From Brachionus manjavacas (lineage: Eukaryota; Rotifera; Eurotatoria; Ploima; Brachionidae): 64,000 nucleotides of DNA. The position numbers were made by a program, and so were the translations under genes. The notes under the pieces were generated by a model. The model was not told the DNA's origin, ran no database searches, and saw nothing but the letters and a program-made list of their open reading frames with translations. Shown piece after piece: positions 55,150 through 64,000 of the stretch; position 1 is the first letter of the stretch, and the number at the start of each line of letters is the position of its first letter. Where the stretch lies: NCBI GenBank assembly GCA_019054805.1, contig JAHQIY010000022.1:310001-374000 (forward strand). Direction: 5' to 3'.

Positions 55150-55696
55150 GCTGCTCTGCATTGGCTCGACTTAAGAACCTAGAAATTCTTACAGAAACAC
55201 TTGTCCATTTCTAAAGGGACATTTGTACAAGACTTATATTTTGCCAGTCCTAATGTATGGAATGGAAACAATCTGCCTTACAAAAACAAATATGAACGCT
55301 GTTACGAGGCTTGATAACAACTTGTTAAGATACGTGTACTACATACCCAAACGATGCAGGACAACTAATCTTAGGCTAATAAACAACGTCAAGAAGACTG
55401 ATGTTAGGCTCAAACAAATGCATATAGAATTTTTTGAAAGGCTTTTAGCAAATGAATTCACTAAATCAATCATAAAAGAGCTATTAAACGATGAGAATGA
55501 CGGAGATTATATTAGTAATACTCTTGATTTACTAAATGAAATAGAGTATGAGAGGAGGATGGAACTGATAGATAAATGTAAATATTATGGGTATGTTACT
55601 CAGTTGGAATTTGAGACATCCAAGAAAAATAATATAGTTTTTGAAGAACTAAAAAAAGTGTTCAATAAGCAGGAGCGGTCTTTTAAGATACAATAG
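55150..55696 (+). mobile_element. LINE ORF2 C-terminal fragment
   Basis: After a frameshifted start (ARLKNLEILTETL), an open frame reads LYKTYILPVLMYGMETICLT, then LDNNLLRYVYYIPKRCRTTN, and continues for about 130 residues to a natural stop. The YKTYILPVL.YG.E segment followed by R.D..LLR is typical of RT thumb and C-terminal regions in CR1/Jockey-type LINEs. It is 5'-truncated, with no clear 3' tail. Confidence 0.8.
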
Positions 55697-56070
55697 GATA
55701 AATTAAACATGGAATTTCTATGTTATTATTTTACTCTAATTTGAATGTCTGAAAATAATTGAACTATTTTTCATTTTTTGTTTGTTTTTTTTTTATTGAA
55801 ACTTCAAAATTTCAGAAAAAGATTTTTTTTTTGGAAAAATGTATGATTCGAATGGTTATGCCTAAGACGCGAAATATTTTGGCGGAATTCCGCAACTATT
55901 TTTAAATCCTTAAAAAAATTATCGCAAAAAAATACGTGGATTTTCCGCTATTTAGTCACTTATAAAGCTTTTGCGGAATAATTTGGCCAATTACAAAAAA
56001 TGTGGAAATATTTGAGAAAAAAATTTATTTAATAATAAAAGCCCAAAAGTATTAGAATTTTAATCATCTG

Positions 56071-56593
56071 TTGTTCATTCATAGCCATACTTATTACAAT
56101 GACATGCTTTACTTTTCCAAGTTTGGTAATAACGGCTTACATTTGCACATTCAAAATGATACCACAAATGACAAGTATCGCATTCAATTGATTGTTCTAA
56201 GCACAATTTATTATATAAAGGATAATTTGAATTTTTTACACGCCGATTGGACGCCTTTAAAAGATTTTTTTTTAAGATCGTCTAAATTTAAGCCTGTTAA
56301 AAAAAATGTCGCTTAAGCGAGTTTAATCCTTGATTACGAGTTTTGCCTGTAAAACATGTACCAATTAAAGCTTTGTTACCAATTAACTCTTTTAGAAATG
56401 GTTCATTTTTTAATCAATATTCTAATGGATCAGGTAGTTCTAATTGAATAGGAATCGGCTCAATTGAATTAGCCACATGACCTCGATTCTTAAAATCAGT
56501 AGCGCCAGAATTTTTGTTTCTTGTTAAATTGGCTAAACCTGGTATTCTATAATTTTCTTCAATATATACTCCGTTAAAAGTTTGTACGCCCAT
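56071..56593. other. Two unrecognised short ORFs on opposite strands
   Basis: Plus 56071-56316 encodes 81 aa (HSHTYYNDMLYFSKFGNN). Minus 56593-56414 starts MGVQTFNGVYIEENYRIPGL and runs 59 aa to a stop, then reads on as LKNEPFLKELIGNKALIG. The latter looks like a broken gene or transposon protein. I do not recognise either one. Confidence 0.3.
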
Positions 56594-56819
56594 AAAATAA
56601 ATAAAATTATATTTTTTCTTGACAAGAACAACTTATATTTGGAAAAATTTATATTTCAAAAAGGTTAAGGAAAGATACGAAAGCCAGAGCTTTCTTTCAG
56701 CCCAATTAAGAGGGATTATTAATTGAAAGTTATTGTTGTTAAGTATTGTTTGGTTGTAATCTATTGAAATTCAGTATTAACTATGAGGATATTCTTCTAA
56801 GCAAGCTGTTCTTCGTTTT

Positions 56820-58510
56820 TTTCTTGTTTTGTTTTGTTTTGTAGTTTCTGTTGATTTAATTTTGTTCAATTATTTCATTTATTACTTTGTTTTCTCCATT
56901 GATGATGATTTTGTCGAAGTAACTCTTAGTTAAATTAAAAAGCCGTGGCTTTATCATTTCGATTTTTGCCTGGGAGTGAATAAGTTCAGTACTGTTCATG
57001 TAGTGAGAGCTAAGGCTAAGGCGAAGAGTTTTGTTTTGGAGAATTTGTAGACGGTTAAGTGCATTCTTCGATGTAATAATTGCAATTATGACTGTATTCG
57101 AAAATGGATCGTATCCATGTTTTATAATAGGTTAAAAGTAATTCTGGGTTTGATAACCCGAGTTGTCCTTTCAAGGATTTTATTACATTTTGTCGGTCAG
57201 TGACTTTATAACTAATTTATTCAATGTTTTTCATGAAGCTTTAATTTTGGGTCGAATATTATACCGAGGAGTTTTGGATTTGTACGCCGATAATATGATA
57301 ACATTTTATTTTTTCTTGACAAGAACAACTTAGTTTTTTAAAAAGTTTAACTTGAAAACAGTCATTATTCTCGTCTTGAACTAGGTAAACCTTTAAATCT
57401 GAGTCTAATGTGATTCGATTCTTATTGACAAGCAATAATGATCCATCTTATTAGTCTACTATCAAAACAATAAGCCTCTTATTTTACTAACAACCTGCGT
57501 AGTGATACTTTGTCAATAGCTTTTGCAAAGTCCATTAATTTAAGTATAGATATTAATCCCAGTTGCAAGCCTCTGTTATTTTATCAATGGTTTCGAGTAG
57601 ATTTGTCAATCAAGATCTTTTTGGGAAAAATCCATTTTGCTCTTTTACAACGAGTCTATATTTTTCAAGATAATAAATCATAACATCTCTAATTATCCTC
57701 CATTTTCTTTAAGCTATTGATGTCTTAGAAACCGGCCTATAGTTATTAGCATTACCTTTTTTCATTTTTTGAAAATTGTTAAGATATTAGCCTCTTTCCA
57801 ACTACCAGGTACTTCACCAGATGCGAAAGACTTCGAGAATATTCTCTGCAAATGTTTTTACAGTGATTTTGTCATTTCTTAAAAACTTATTGATGCAAGC
57901 CATCATTGTCAAGAACTTTGTCCTCATTTAGTTTCGCAAATTTTTTTGGATATTTTCAACCGAAAAAATGTTAAGGTCAATTTTGCACTCTTTGCTGCAG
58001 CTCTCGCCAATGGTATATTTGTCCCGTCATCTAGGCTAAATGCTGGTTGAAATTAGTTATTAAGTTTATCTAAGGTCCGACTTGAACTTCGTATATTCTA
58101 TCTGGGTCGTTGGATATAACAAGGTTCAGTAAGTTTCTGTTAAAGGTAGAGTCTTTTACATGCTGATTTAAGAAATTATCCACAAGCATAACTTAAAATT
58201 TTGAACTCACAACACCAGCATTATTATTTCCTTGAACGAACCCATGTAAGTTCAACCACTTAATGCTTGGATAATTGAAATCTCCTGCTATTAAAAGTAT
58301 GCTATTTATTATTTTTAACAAGTTTTTTGGCATGGCTTATTGTTCTTATGATGTCCTCATTTATTTCAAATTTAAAAAATGGTGGTCGATATATGCATCC
58401 GATCAAAATCGAATCTTCTGCTACTCTAACATTGCACCAGATTTGCTCACTATTGACTCGATTTAAAACATTATCAATTATTTTAATAGATTATGTTTTA
58501 CATAATCTAT
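56820..58510 (-). mobile_element. Degenerate LINE with endonuclease and RT pieces
   Basis: On the minus strand, in order and in several frames: LIGCIYRPP (endonuclease), an AGDFNYPSIKWLN-like endonuclease motif near 58270, GEVPGSWKEANIL and a YRPVS motif (RT start), and QNGFFPKRS. Later come LSSHYMNSTELIHSQAKIEM and IKPRLFNLTKSYFDKIIING near the C-terminus. This is the order of a CR1/Jockey-like ORF2. It has many stops and frameshifts; the central RT catalytic core was not found. Confidence 0.75.
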
Positions 58511-58559
58511 TAGCAATTATTTATCGGTAATAAGAAACGCTATTCACAAAGATTTTGTT

Positions 58560-60066
58560 CCTAATTTTTTGGGTTCAAAAAAAAAGAGAGTCTACTTGAA
58601 ACATAATAATATTATGGTAAAAAAACTTCATAATTTTGAAGATGATGTTTTGGCAATAGTTTGCAATTGAACATTTACTCGTTTAGAAAAAATTTCTAAT
58701 GGATTTCAAAATCGTTGTTGGAGTTCGCAAAAATCGGACTCTCTTTTAAAACCTTTCATTATTTGTAGGGCAGACGGATGGATTATTGATTGTTATGGAG
58801 CATTTCAAGCAAGCGAGAATGATGCTGTAATTCTAAAATATATATTAAAATCATATTTGGATTTAAATAACCTCCTTCACCCAAATAAAACTATCCTTTT
58901 CCTAGACAGAGGTAATTATAATAATAAAGAAAAAATTTAATATAAAATTCATATTAAAGGCTTCCGTGATATATTTAAATTTTTAAAAGAAAATTATAAA
59001 TTCGAATTTAAACTACCAACTTGTCAACAGATCGAGAAAAGAACTGACCAGAAGAGTTCAAAATAAATACAATTACAATTAACTACTGAACAATCAAGTG
59101 ATACAAAACTAGTCACATAAGTAAAAATAAATCAAAAAAAATTTTATTTAATTTTTTTTTTAAAAGTGTCGGTTTATTGTAGAGAAACAAATTGGTATTT
59201 TAAAAAATAAAAAGGCTATTGACAATATATAGAAATTGTTGCGCAATGATTGATTTTGATTTTAAAACTTAGTTGTTAAGATGGAGTAATTGCAGGAAAA
59301 ATAGCAAAAAGGATATTAAAAAAATTGAAAAGAAACAAAACGATCTTGAATTCTTGCTTGTTAAACAATTGGATACTTAAGAGATTGTTCCAGTCAATTT
59401 TTCAGAAATAGATGATTTTCCTGTTTTAAAACGTAAAACAATGCAAAATAAAATTTTTCTGGGTTCTTTTCAATTAAGGCAAGCTAAAAGCTATATGAGC
59501 GATTTAGCAGAAAATCCGACTGCTTTTATTGATAAAAAAGATTTAATTGGGTAAAAATCAGAAAAGATGTATTCCACATTGAAGGGGACGAAAATTATTT
59601 CAGTAAAATTACCTTCAAGACATAAACGAGGCAAAAAGAAAATCATATCGACTCATTTAAGAATCCATATAAAGTTTTTGTTCAATATAAACTTAAGTTA
59701 GATTGTTCTAAAGGAATTAACATTTAAATTTTTTTTCTTCCTAAGATTTTATTAATAATTGACTTTAAAGCATAAATTTACAGCTGTTTGTCTGGTCGGA
59801 AAGTTGCTAATTGTTGCAGTCATGTTGCAGCATTAATATACTTTGATTTATTCAAAACACAAAGAACTTTTTCACCTGCAGAAGGTTTAAATAATATCCT
59901 AATTAAAATGGACAGTAAAACTCCTCCAAACGACCCAATATATTTCAGAAATAAAAGAAGAAAGGTACATGTTTCAAGTAACTCAGATTCATCATGTAGA
60001 AGTGATGAATTTTTCCTTTTTTTCTCGATTGAAGTATCACTTTTAAAAAGAAGTAAATTCAGATAA
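58560..60066 (+). pseudogene. Degenerate DDE transposase
   Basis: Fragments in order: KPFIICRADGWIIDCYGAFQ, then ASENDAVIL, TILFLDRG and GFRDIFKFLKENYKFEF, a later SFQLRQAKSYMSDLAENP, and finally SGRKVANCCSHVAALIYF at 59788. The DG.I.D..G pattern, the DRGFRD-like block and a terminal CCSHVAA motif suggest a cut-and-paste transposase of the DDE type known from cnidarians and rotifers, though I cannot name the superfamily with certainty. Multiple in-frame stops make it a pseudogene. Confidence 0.6.
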
Positions 60067-60480
60067 AAAAAAGATTTGGATTAAGTTTAAATTAAATTTA
60101 GAAAACGAGATAATAAAAACAACGCTTTAAATAATTGTTTGTATCTTTCCATTTCTCTTCGAATAGCTTTGAAGCTTTCCTAAATATTTCATCAGAAATA
60201 CAAAAATTAAGAGATTCTATATCTCTCATAATAGAATCTTGTATTACATTGTATTTTTAACGACTCCACCACCGAAAACCTTGTCACGATCTTTTATGTT
60301 TGGCTGACCGGTGGATGCCCAGGAGTTACCACCGGTGGGAAGAGTTTACGGCATTTATAAGTGCCGCTAGATCTGTATTTTCATCTACCAAAGTATGAGG
60401 TTGCTTTTTTCATTTAAATCAATCAATTTGACGAAGAATACAATAACTTGATCTCGAGAATCACTACAATAATTTAAAAG
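60067..60480. other. Repetitive DNA with minus-strand protein debris
   Basis: On the minus strand fragments such as VIQDSIMRDIESLNF, then FRKASKAIRREMERYKQLF can be read, interrupted by stops. Probably transposon-derived. No intact gene. Confidence 0.35.
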
Positions 60481-60489
60481 CGGACTAAA

Positions 60490-60880
60490 GCAAGCTAATT
60501 AAGTTTTTATTGTGCATGGTCTATGTACCACCTCAAGATGTTTATGAATTATTTTCAAAAATGAAATTCAGTTACGATCATTTTGAAGACAATTATTTGG
60601 GCAAAGAAATGGTTAAAAAAAATGGAAGAGGCAGAGTTGTCAAGATAATACCAACAAGAGCCAAGCCATTATTCGATGTTGAACTTTGGAGTATTTATTC
60701 ATGAATATTAAACCAAATATTTTGTTGGCTAAGGTCCTTTAGCACCAAATAGACTGAATTCCACTGAAGCTATAATAAACAATATAATTTAAGAAAATTT
60801 TTCATCAATTTTTCATAACGAAGAGTTGAAACAGCCAATATTTTTTTGTAAAGCCTCGAATCTTAATTCAGATTTAGCAG
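60490..60880 (+). pseudogene. MULE transposase C-terminal remnant
   Basis: The frame at 60510-60704 reads MVYVPPQDVYELFSKMK, then HFEDNYLGKEM and PLFDVELWSIYS before a stop. The VP..DV...F.....YFE..Y.G...R....P.F....W..Y pattern is the conserved C-terminal region of MULE proteins. The next codons continue after the stop with lower quality. Confidence 0.6.
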
Positions 60881-61667
60881 TGGTTTTGTGAAATTCGGTA
60901 TAAAAGAACTTATCAATTTGCACAATCTGTTGTTCCAATAATAAGATAATACATCTTGAGAAATCAGATGGATAAAAAATTTTAGTATGACCCAGAGTAG
61001 TTTTTCAGAAAGTACTTTGAAATAAAAGTGAAAGTCAAATTAAAAAAAAAAACAAATGTTTAATAGAATTTTAAAGTATTGAATAAATAAGATACATAGT
61101 TGTTATTGTCAAAAGAACAAAAAACTATTCGAAAATTTCATATTATATTTCTTTAAAATAAGAAAAACTGATTTTTAATTTCTCTTACAAAAAATTCCAT
61201 AATTTTCATAATACTTTTTTAAAATCTTCTATAAAAAAACTAAAATACTTTTCAATATTTTGGAAATTTTTTTTTTACACCAATTTACGTAAATTCATGA
61301 TTTTTTACTATTGTAAATTTATCAAAATTTAGCATATTTTACGTGAATTGTTGCTAAAAACAAAAAGCGGAATACCACTGTATATAGGTCTGGATGAACG
61401 TGATTTGAAGTAACATACCTGTAAATTGAAATTATTCGCTGTAATTCAGTTTGAAAATTAAATCATAATCATTTAAAAGTTAAAAAATCTTTTAAAAAAT
61501 AAAATACTTTTAATTAAATAAAAACTTGAGATAACTTAAAAAATAAATAAATGTGAATAAGGCTTTAACTAAAAAAAGAATTTAATTTAAAACATCTTCT
61601 TTGGGCAAAAGCTTGATATCGATCAAATTTCTCCAATCGACTTTTAACTATTTAGAAAATAAATTAT
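60881..61667. other. AT-rich intergenic DNA before coilin
   Basis: Includes ACGTAA/ACGTGAA words near 61285-61345 similar to those at 33.7-34.9 kb. No gene was seen. The coilin 3' end is at 61668. Confidence 0.5.
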
Positions 61668-63257
61668 TTAATTTAAATGCATTTCTTTTTTTAAAAGTGA
61701 TCTTACCATTTCTTGTTCCTCTTGTTCGTTTAAATCCAATGCATTTTCTGGTTGATTTTCATTTTGCTTCAATCGCGTAACTTCATCATCAGTTTCATCA
61801 AAAACTACACTAAATTTGCTTGAGCGCTTCAATATAGAATTATACTTTGTGAACAATTTCAATGTGACTTCATTAGTGCCAGAATCGAAGTCAACAACTT
61901 CGCCACTTTTGTAGGAAGATATTTCAGGCGTGAAGTTAGACGAGATCTCTAAGATTTTAAAAGCTATTTTATCGTTAATTCTTGGAGCTGAATTCAAGGA
62001 CTCGAATTTTGCATAGTCAATTTTTGGCGATGGAGACTTGCGCTCTTTTCTTGGACTAGATTTAGGAGTTGTTTTGGTTGAGACCTCATGTTGATTTTCA
62101 CTCAAAATTTCGTCTATGAAATTTTCAGCTTTGGGAGCATTTAGTTGTTTTGGGTTAAATGCTTTATTAAATTTGTCCAATTCGTTGGGGTTTTTGACAA
62201 CATACGACTTGTTCTTACTCACCGCATTCAGTTGTTGTTGTTTAGTTGGCTCGTAAAAATTATCCTTCGCTTCAGGTTTTTTCGTCTCAGCCTCATGAAC
62301 ATTATCTTCGTCAGAAGAGGAATCAGAGCTCGAAGATGATGACTCTGATGATGATGATGAGGGAAACCGTATATGTTTTGGCATTTGGTTTGTTGATTTG
62401 GAACTATTTTTCCATTTAGCTTGACCTGATGATTTCAAATTATTGGCAATTTTATCAATATCCACTGACTTTGAGCTTTTTTGCATTGAATTTGTCTCAG
62501 AGTTGTTTGGCTCCTCATTTGTGCAATCATTATCACGGACAGGCTCTTGCACGTCCTCGTTCAATAAGTGCGCATAGTTTCCAATTGAGAATTTTTTGTA
62601 GCAACTTGTAGGCTTAGACTTTTGTGAATTAGTCTGCTTCTGCTTTTGCTGAGAGTTGGCCTTGATTTTTTGGGATTTTTTTTGGTTGTCTTTAGAATCA
62701 AGTGAAATGTTCTGTTCGCTTGAATTAAGAGAAGATTTTGAAGAATTTTTTTTTTTCTCAGTTTTTTCTCGCTCAGCTTTTTCAAACATAGAGGCATAAT
62801 TCTTGTAATAGTCATTGAAGTTGGCATAATCGAAACCATTCATGTAGTAGGCAAGCTGTGGCTGCTGGTGAGCATAAGCATTTTGGTCATATTGAGTATT
62901 TGAATAGTCTGAAATGAGCTTGGCAGGCTTTTGGACATTTTTGGCTAGGTTTTCTTCCAGCTTTTTGATCGCCTGGGTCTCACTCTTAGATTCGGCCTTT
63001 ACTAACTCCACTTTTACCACATCGTTCTCTCTTAGAATGACTGAGCTCTCGTATGACGGAAGCCAATAGTCATCCAAGTAAAGCTTTACACAGAATTGTT
63101 CTCTGTCCTCTTGCACATAAGTTTCTTTGATATGCTGGCAAATGTGCTCAATTGTTGGCTTCTTATCATAGTTAAGACACATCCACAAGTTCTTCACAGC
63201 GGCTGTTTCATCTGCCTTTGTTATGTGAAGCTTAATTCTAACTTGGTCGCTTTTCAT
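61668..63257 (-). CDS. COIL: Coilin (Cajal body scaffold)
   Basis: Single-exon frame of 529 aa from the ATG at 63257. The N-terminal self-association domain spans residues 1-85: VRIKLHITKADETA, LWMCLNYDKKPTIEHICQHI, KLYLDDYWLPSYES and VILRENDVVKVEL. The middle is Lys/Ser/Glu-rich and low-complexity, with a poly-Ser/Asp block (SESSSSSSDSSSDEDN). The C-terminal atypical Tudor domain begins near residue 419: INDKIAFKILEISSNFTPEI, then SSYKSGEVVDFD. It matches the family's GEKIAFK and Y.EG segments. Coilin organises Cajal bodies and snRNP maturation in the nucleus. An acceptor-like CTTTAG lies 18 nt before the ATG. Animal coilins are about 576 aa, so the length is normal. No damage is visible. 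Confidence 0.92.
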   Translation of the reverse strand: MKSDQVRIKLHITKADETAAVKNLWMCLNYDKKPTIEHICQHIKETYVQEDREQFCVKLYLDDYWLPSYESSVILRENDVVKVELVKAESKSETQAIKKLEENLAKNVQKPAKLISDYSNTQYDQNAYAHQQPQLAYYMNGFDYANFNDYYKNYASMFEKAEREKTEKKKNSSKSSLNSSEQNISLDSKDNQKKSQKIKANSQQKQKQTNSQKSKPTSCYKKFSIGNYAHLLNEDVQEPVRDNDCTNEEPNNSETNSMQKSSKSVDIDKIANNLKSSGQAKWKNSSKSTNQMPKHIRFPSSSSSESSSSSSDSSSDEDNVHEAETKKPEAKDNFYEPTKQQQLNAVSKNKSYVVKNPNELDKFNKAFNPKQLNAPKAENFIDEILSENQHEVSTKTTPKSSPRKERKSPSPKIDYAKFESLNSAPRINDKIAFKILEISSNFTPEISSYKSGEVVDFDSGTNEVTLKLFTKYNSILKRSSKFSVVFDETDDEVTRLKQNENQPENALDLNEQEEQEMVRSLLKKEMHLN

Positions 63258-63274
63258 GCTTTATTTTTTTGCTG

Positions 63275-63604
63275 TCTAAAGCTTAAGAAAATTTAGCTGA
63301 ATTTTAAAGCAAAAAATATCGTGTTCGAAATCTTTTATAGTTGCTGTGTTTAAACAGTCACTTTGATTTTTAGAATATAGTCTCTTAAACTTGAAATTAA
63401 ATCAAGTTAAAAAAAATAATTTTAAATCCTTTGAGTCTTTTATTTAGAAATTAAGCAATACGAAATAATTTGTCTTGGAGAACAATTAAGATTAATTTTG
63501 TTTATGCTACATTCTGTGACACAACTAAAACAAGGTAGCATAAAATTACTGTCACTTCTTCACTCTAAAATTTTAATCAAATTTAGTACTTATGTTATAA
63601 CATT
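63275..63604. other. Upstream region of coilin
   Basis: AT-rich DNA that must hold the coilin promoter. No clear TATA box or other element was recognised. Confidence 0.4.
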
Positions 63605-63997
63605 TCCAACAGCTCTCCCCTTTCTTTTGGAAATGATCTCAAGCATTTGTTACAGTTCACTAATAAAAATCTAGACTCAATATTAGCAAATATTGGTCAA
63701 CTGAAGTTGGATCTTAAGCGGCAGTTCTACATTCGTGACGGCATCTCGGATTCAATAGAGCTTTGTTTGAATAACTTAAGATTTAAATCCTTTCAAAACC
63801 TTCTAAAAGAACTAATCAAACAAAGGTAGATCAGTTCACTTCTTCTGGTCCAAAGGAGTTTATAACACAAATTGTATATTCTTTTCTACTTTAGAATTGT
63901 ACTTTTTTTTTTTTTTTTTTATTTTAAACTTTATTTTAATTTTTACTTCTCCTGATGGAGGTTAATTTGAATCAAATAAATAAATAAATAAAATTAC
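63605..63997 (+). mobile_element. LINE C-terminus, 3' UTR and AAAT tail
   Basis: The frame reads LDSILANIGQLKLDLKRQFY, then SIELCLNNLRFKSFQNLLKE and a stop at 63827-63829. A pyrimidine-rich 3' UTR with CTCCTGATGGAGG and a tail of AAATAAATAAATAAATAAAA follows at the right edge. The layout is like the other LINE ends here. The family is uncertain. Confidence 0.5.
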
Positions 63998-64000
63998 TGT

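Noticed and set aside
1-64000. CRISPR arrays, rRNA genes, bacterial operon signals
   Set aside because: None seen. The window is eukaryotic; the regular repeats found are transposon arms or microsatellites.

Overview
This is a eukaryotic, almost certainly small-invertebrate, nuclear window. Intergenic DNA is strongly AT-rich. Most introns are tiny (47-76 bp, GT-AG) with a few multi-kilobase ones stuffed with transposons. The recognisable proteins are metazoan: MASK/ANKHD1, Integrator subunit 8, SUPT3H/Spt3 and coilin. I infer a rotifer-like genome (a Brachionus-type monogonont would fit) from base composition, intron size and repeat types. The sequence alone does not prove the taxon.

Layout. 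1-5.9 kb: transposon graveyard (MULE-like piece, LINE 3' ends, degenerate Tc1 transposase, hairpin DNA). 5.97-17.05 kb, minus strand: MASK, two coding exons and 2,160 aa, with an unusually GC-rich ankyrin region and a 4.6-kb repeat-filled intron. 20.03-27.06 kb, plus strand: the most unusual locus, a spliced chimeric gene. Its first seven exons encode an INTS8-like N-terminal half. Its last exon encodes a second MASK C-terminus (basic region, KH domain, conserved tail motifs) without ankyrin repeats. The junction intron carries an 833-bp inverted-repeat element with a one-finger C2H2 ORF. 28-36.4 kb: tRNA-Gln, a LINE fragment flanked by 178-bp direct repeats, two small N-glycosylation-rich genes and several inverted-repeat elements. 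36.86-46.28 kb: full INTS8 (five exons, 1,008 aa, N-terminal WFEF motif), whose 6.2-kb intron holds nested LINE and MULE-type insertions. 46.44-49.09 kb: SUPT3H (five exons, 284 aa), 157 bp behind INTS8 on the same strand. 49.7-61 kb: more DNA transposons and LINEs, three tRNA-Gln genes and a single-pass membrane protein. 61.67-63.26 kb, minus strand: coilin.

The four conserved single-copy genes are all nuclear gene-expression factors: Integrator/PP2A attenuation of Pol II, SAGA, Cajal body, and a KH/ankyrin Hippo and RNA cofactor. They are not obviously an operon, except that INTS8 and SUPT3H are tightly spaced and SUPT3H has a splice acceptor directly abutting its ATG. The chimera joins parts of two of its neighbours, so it looks like a locally made new gene. 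It lacks the PP2A-recruiting WFEF motif and all ankyrin repeats but has the better preserved KH core of the two MASK-type proteins here. Six identical tRNA-Gln(TTG) genes, four of them in two identical divergent pairs, lie within 26 kb.
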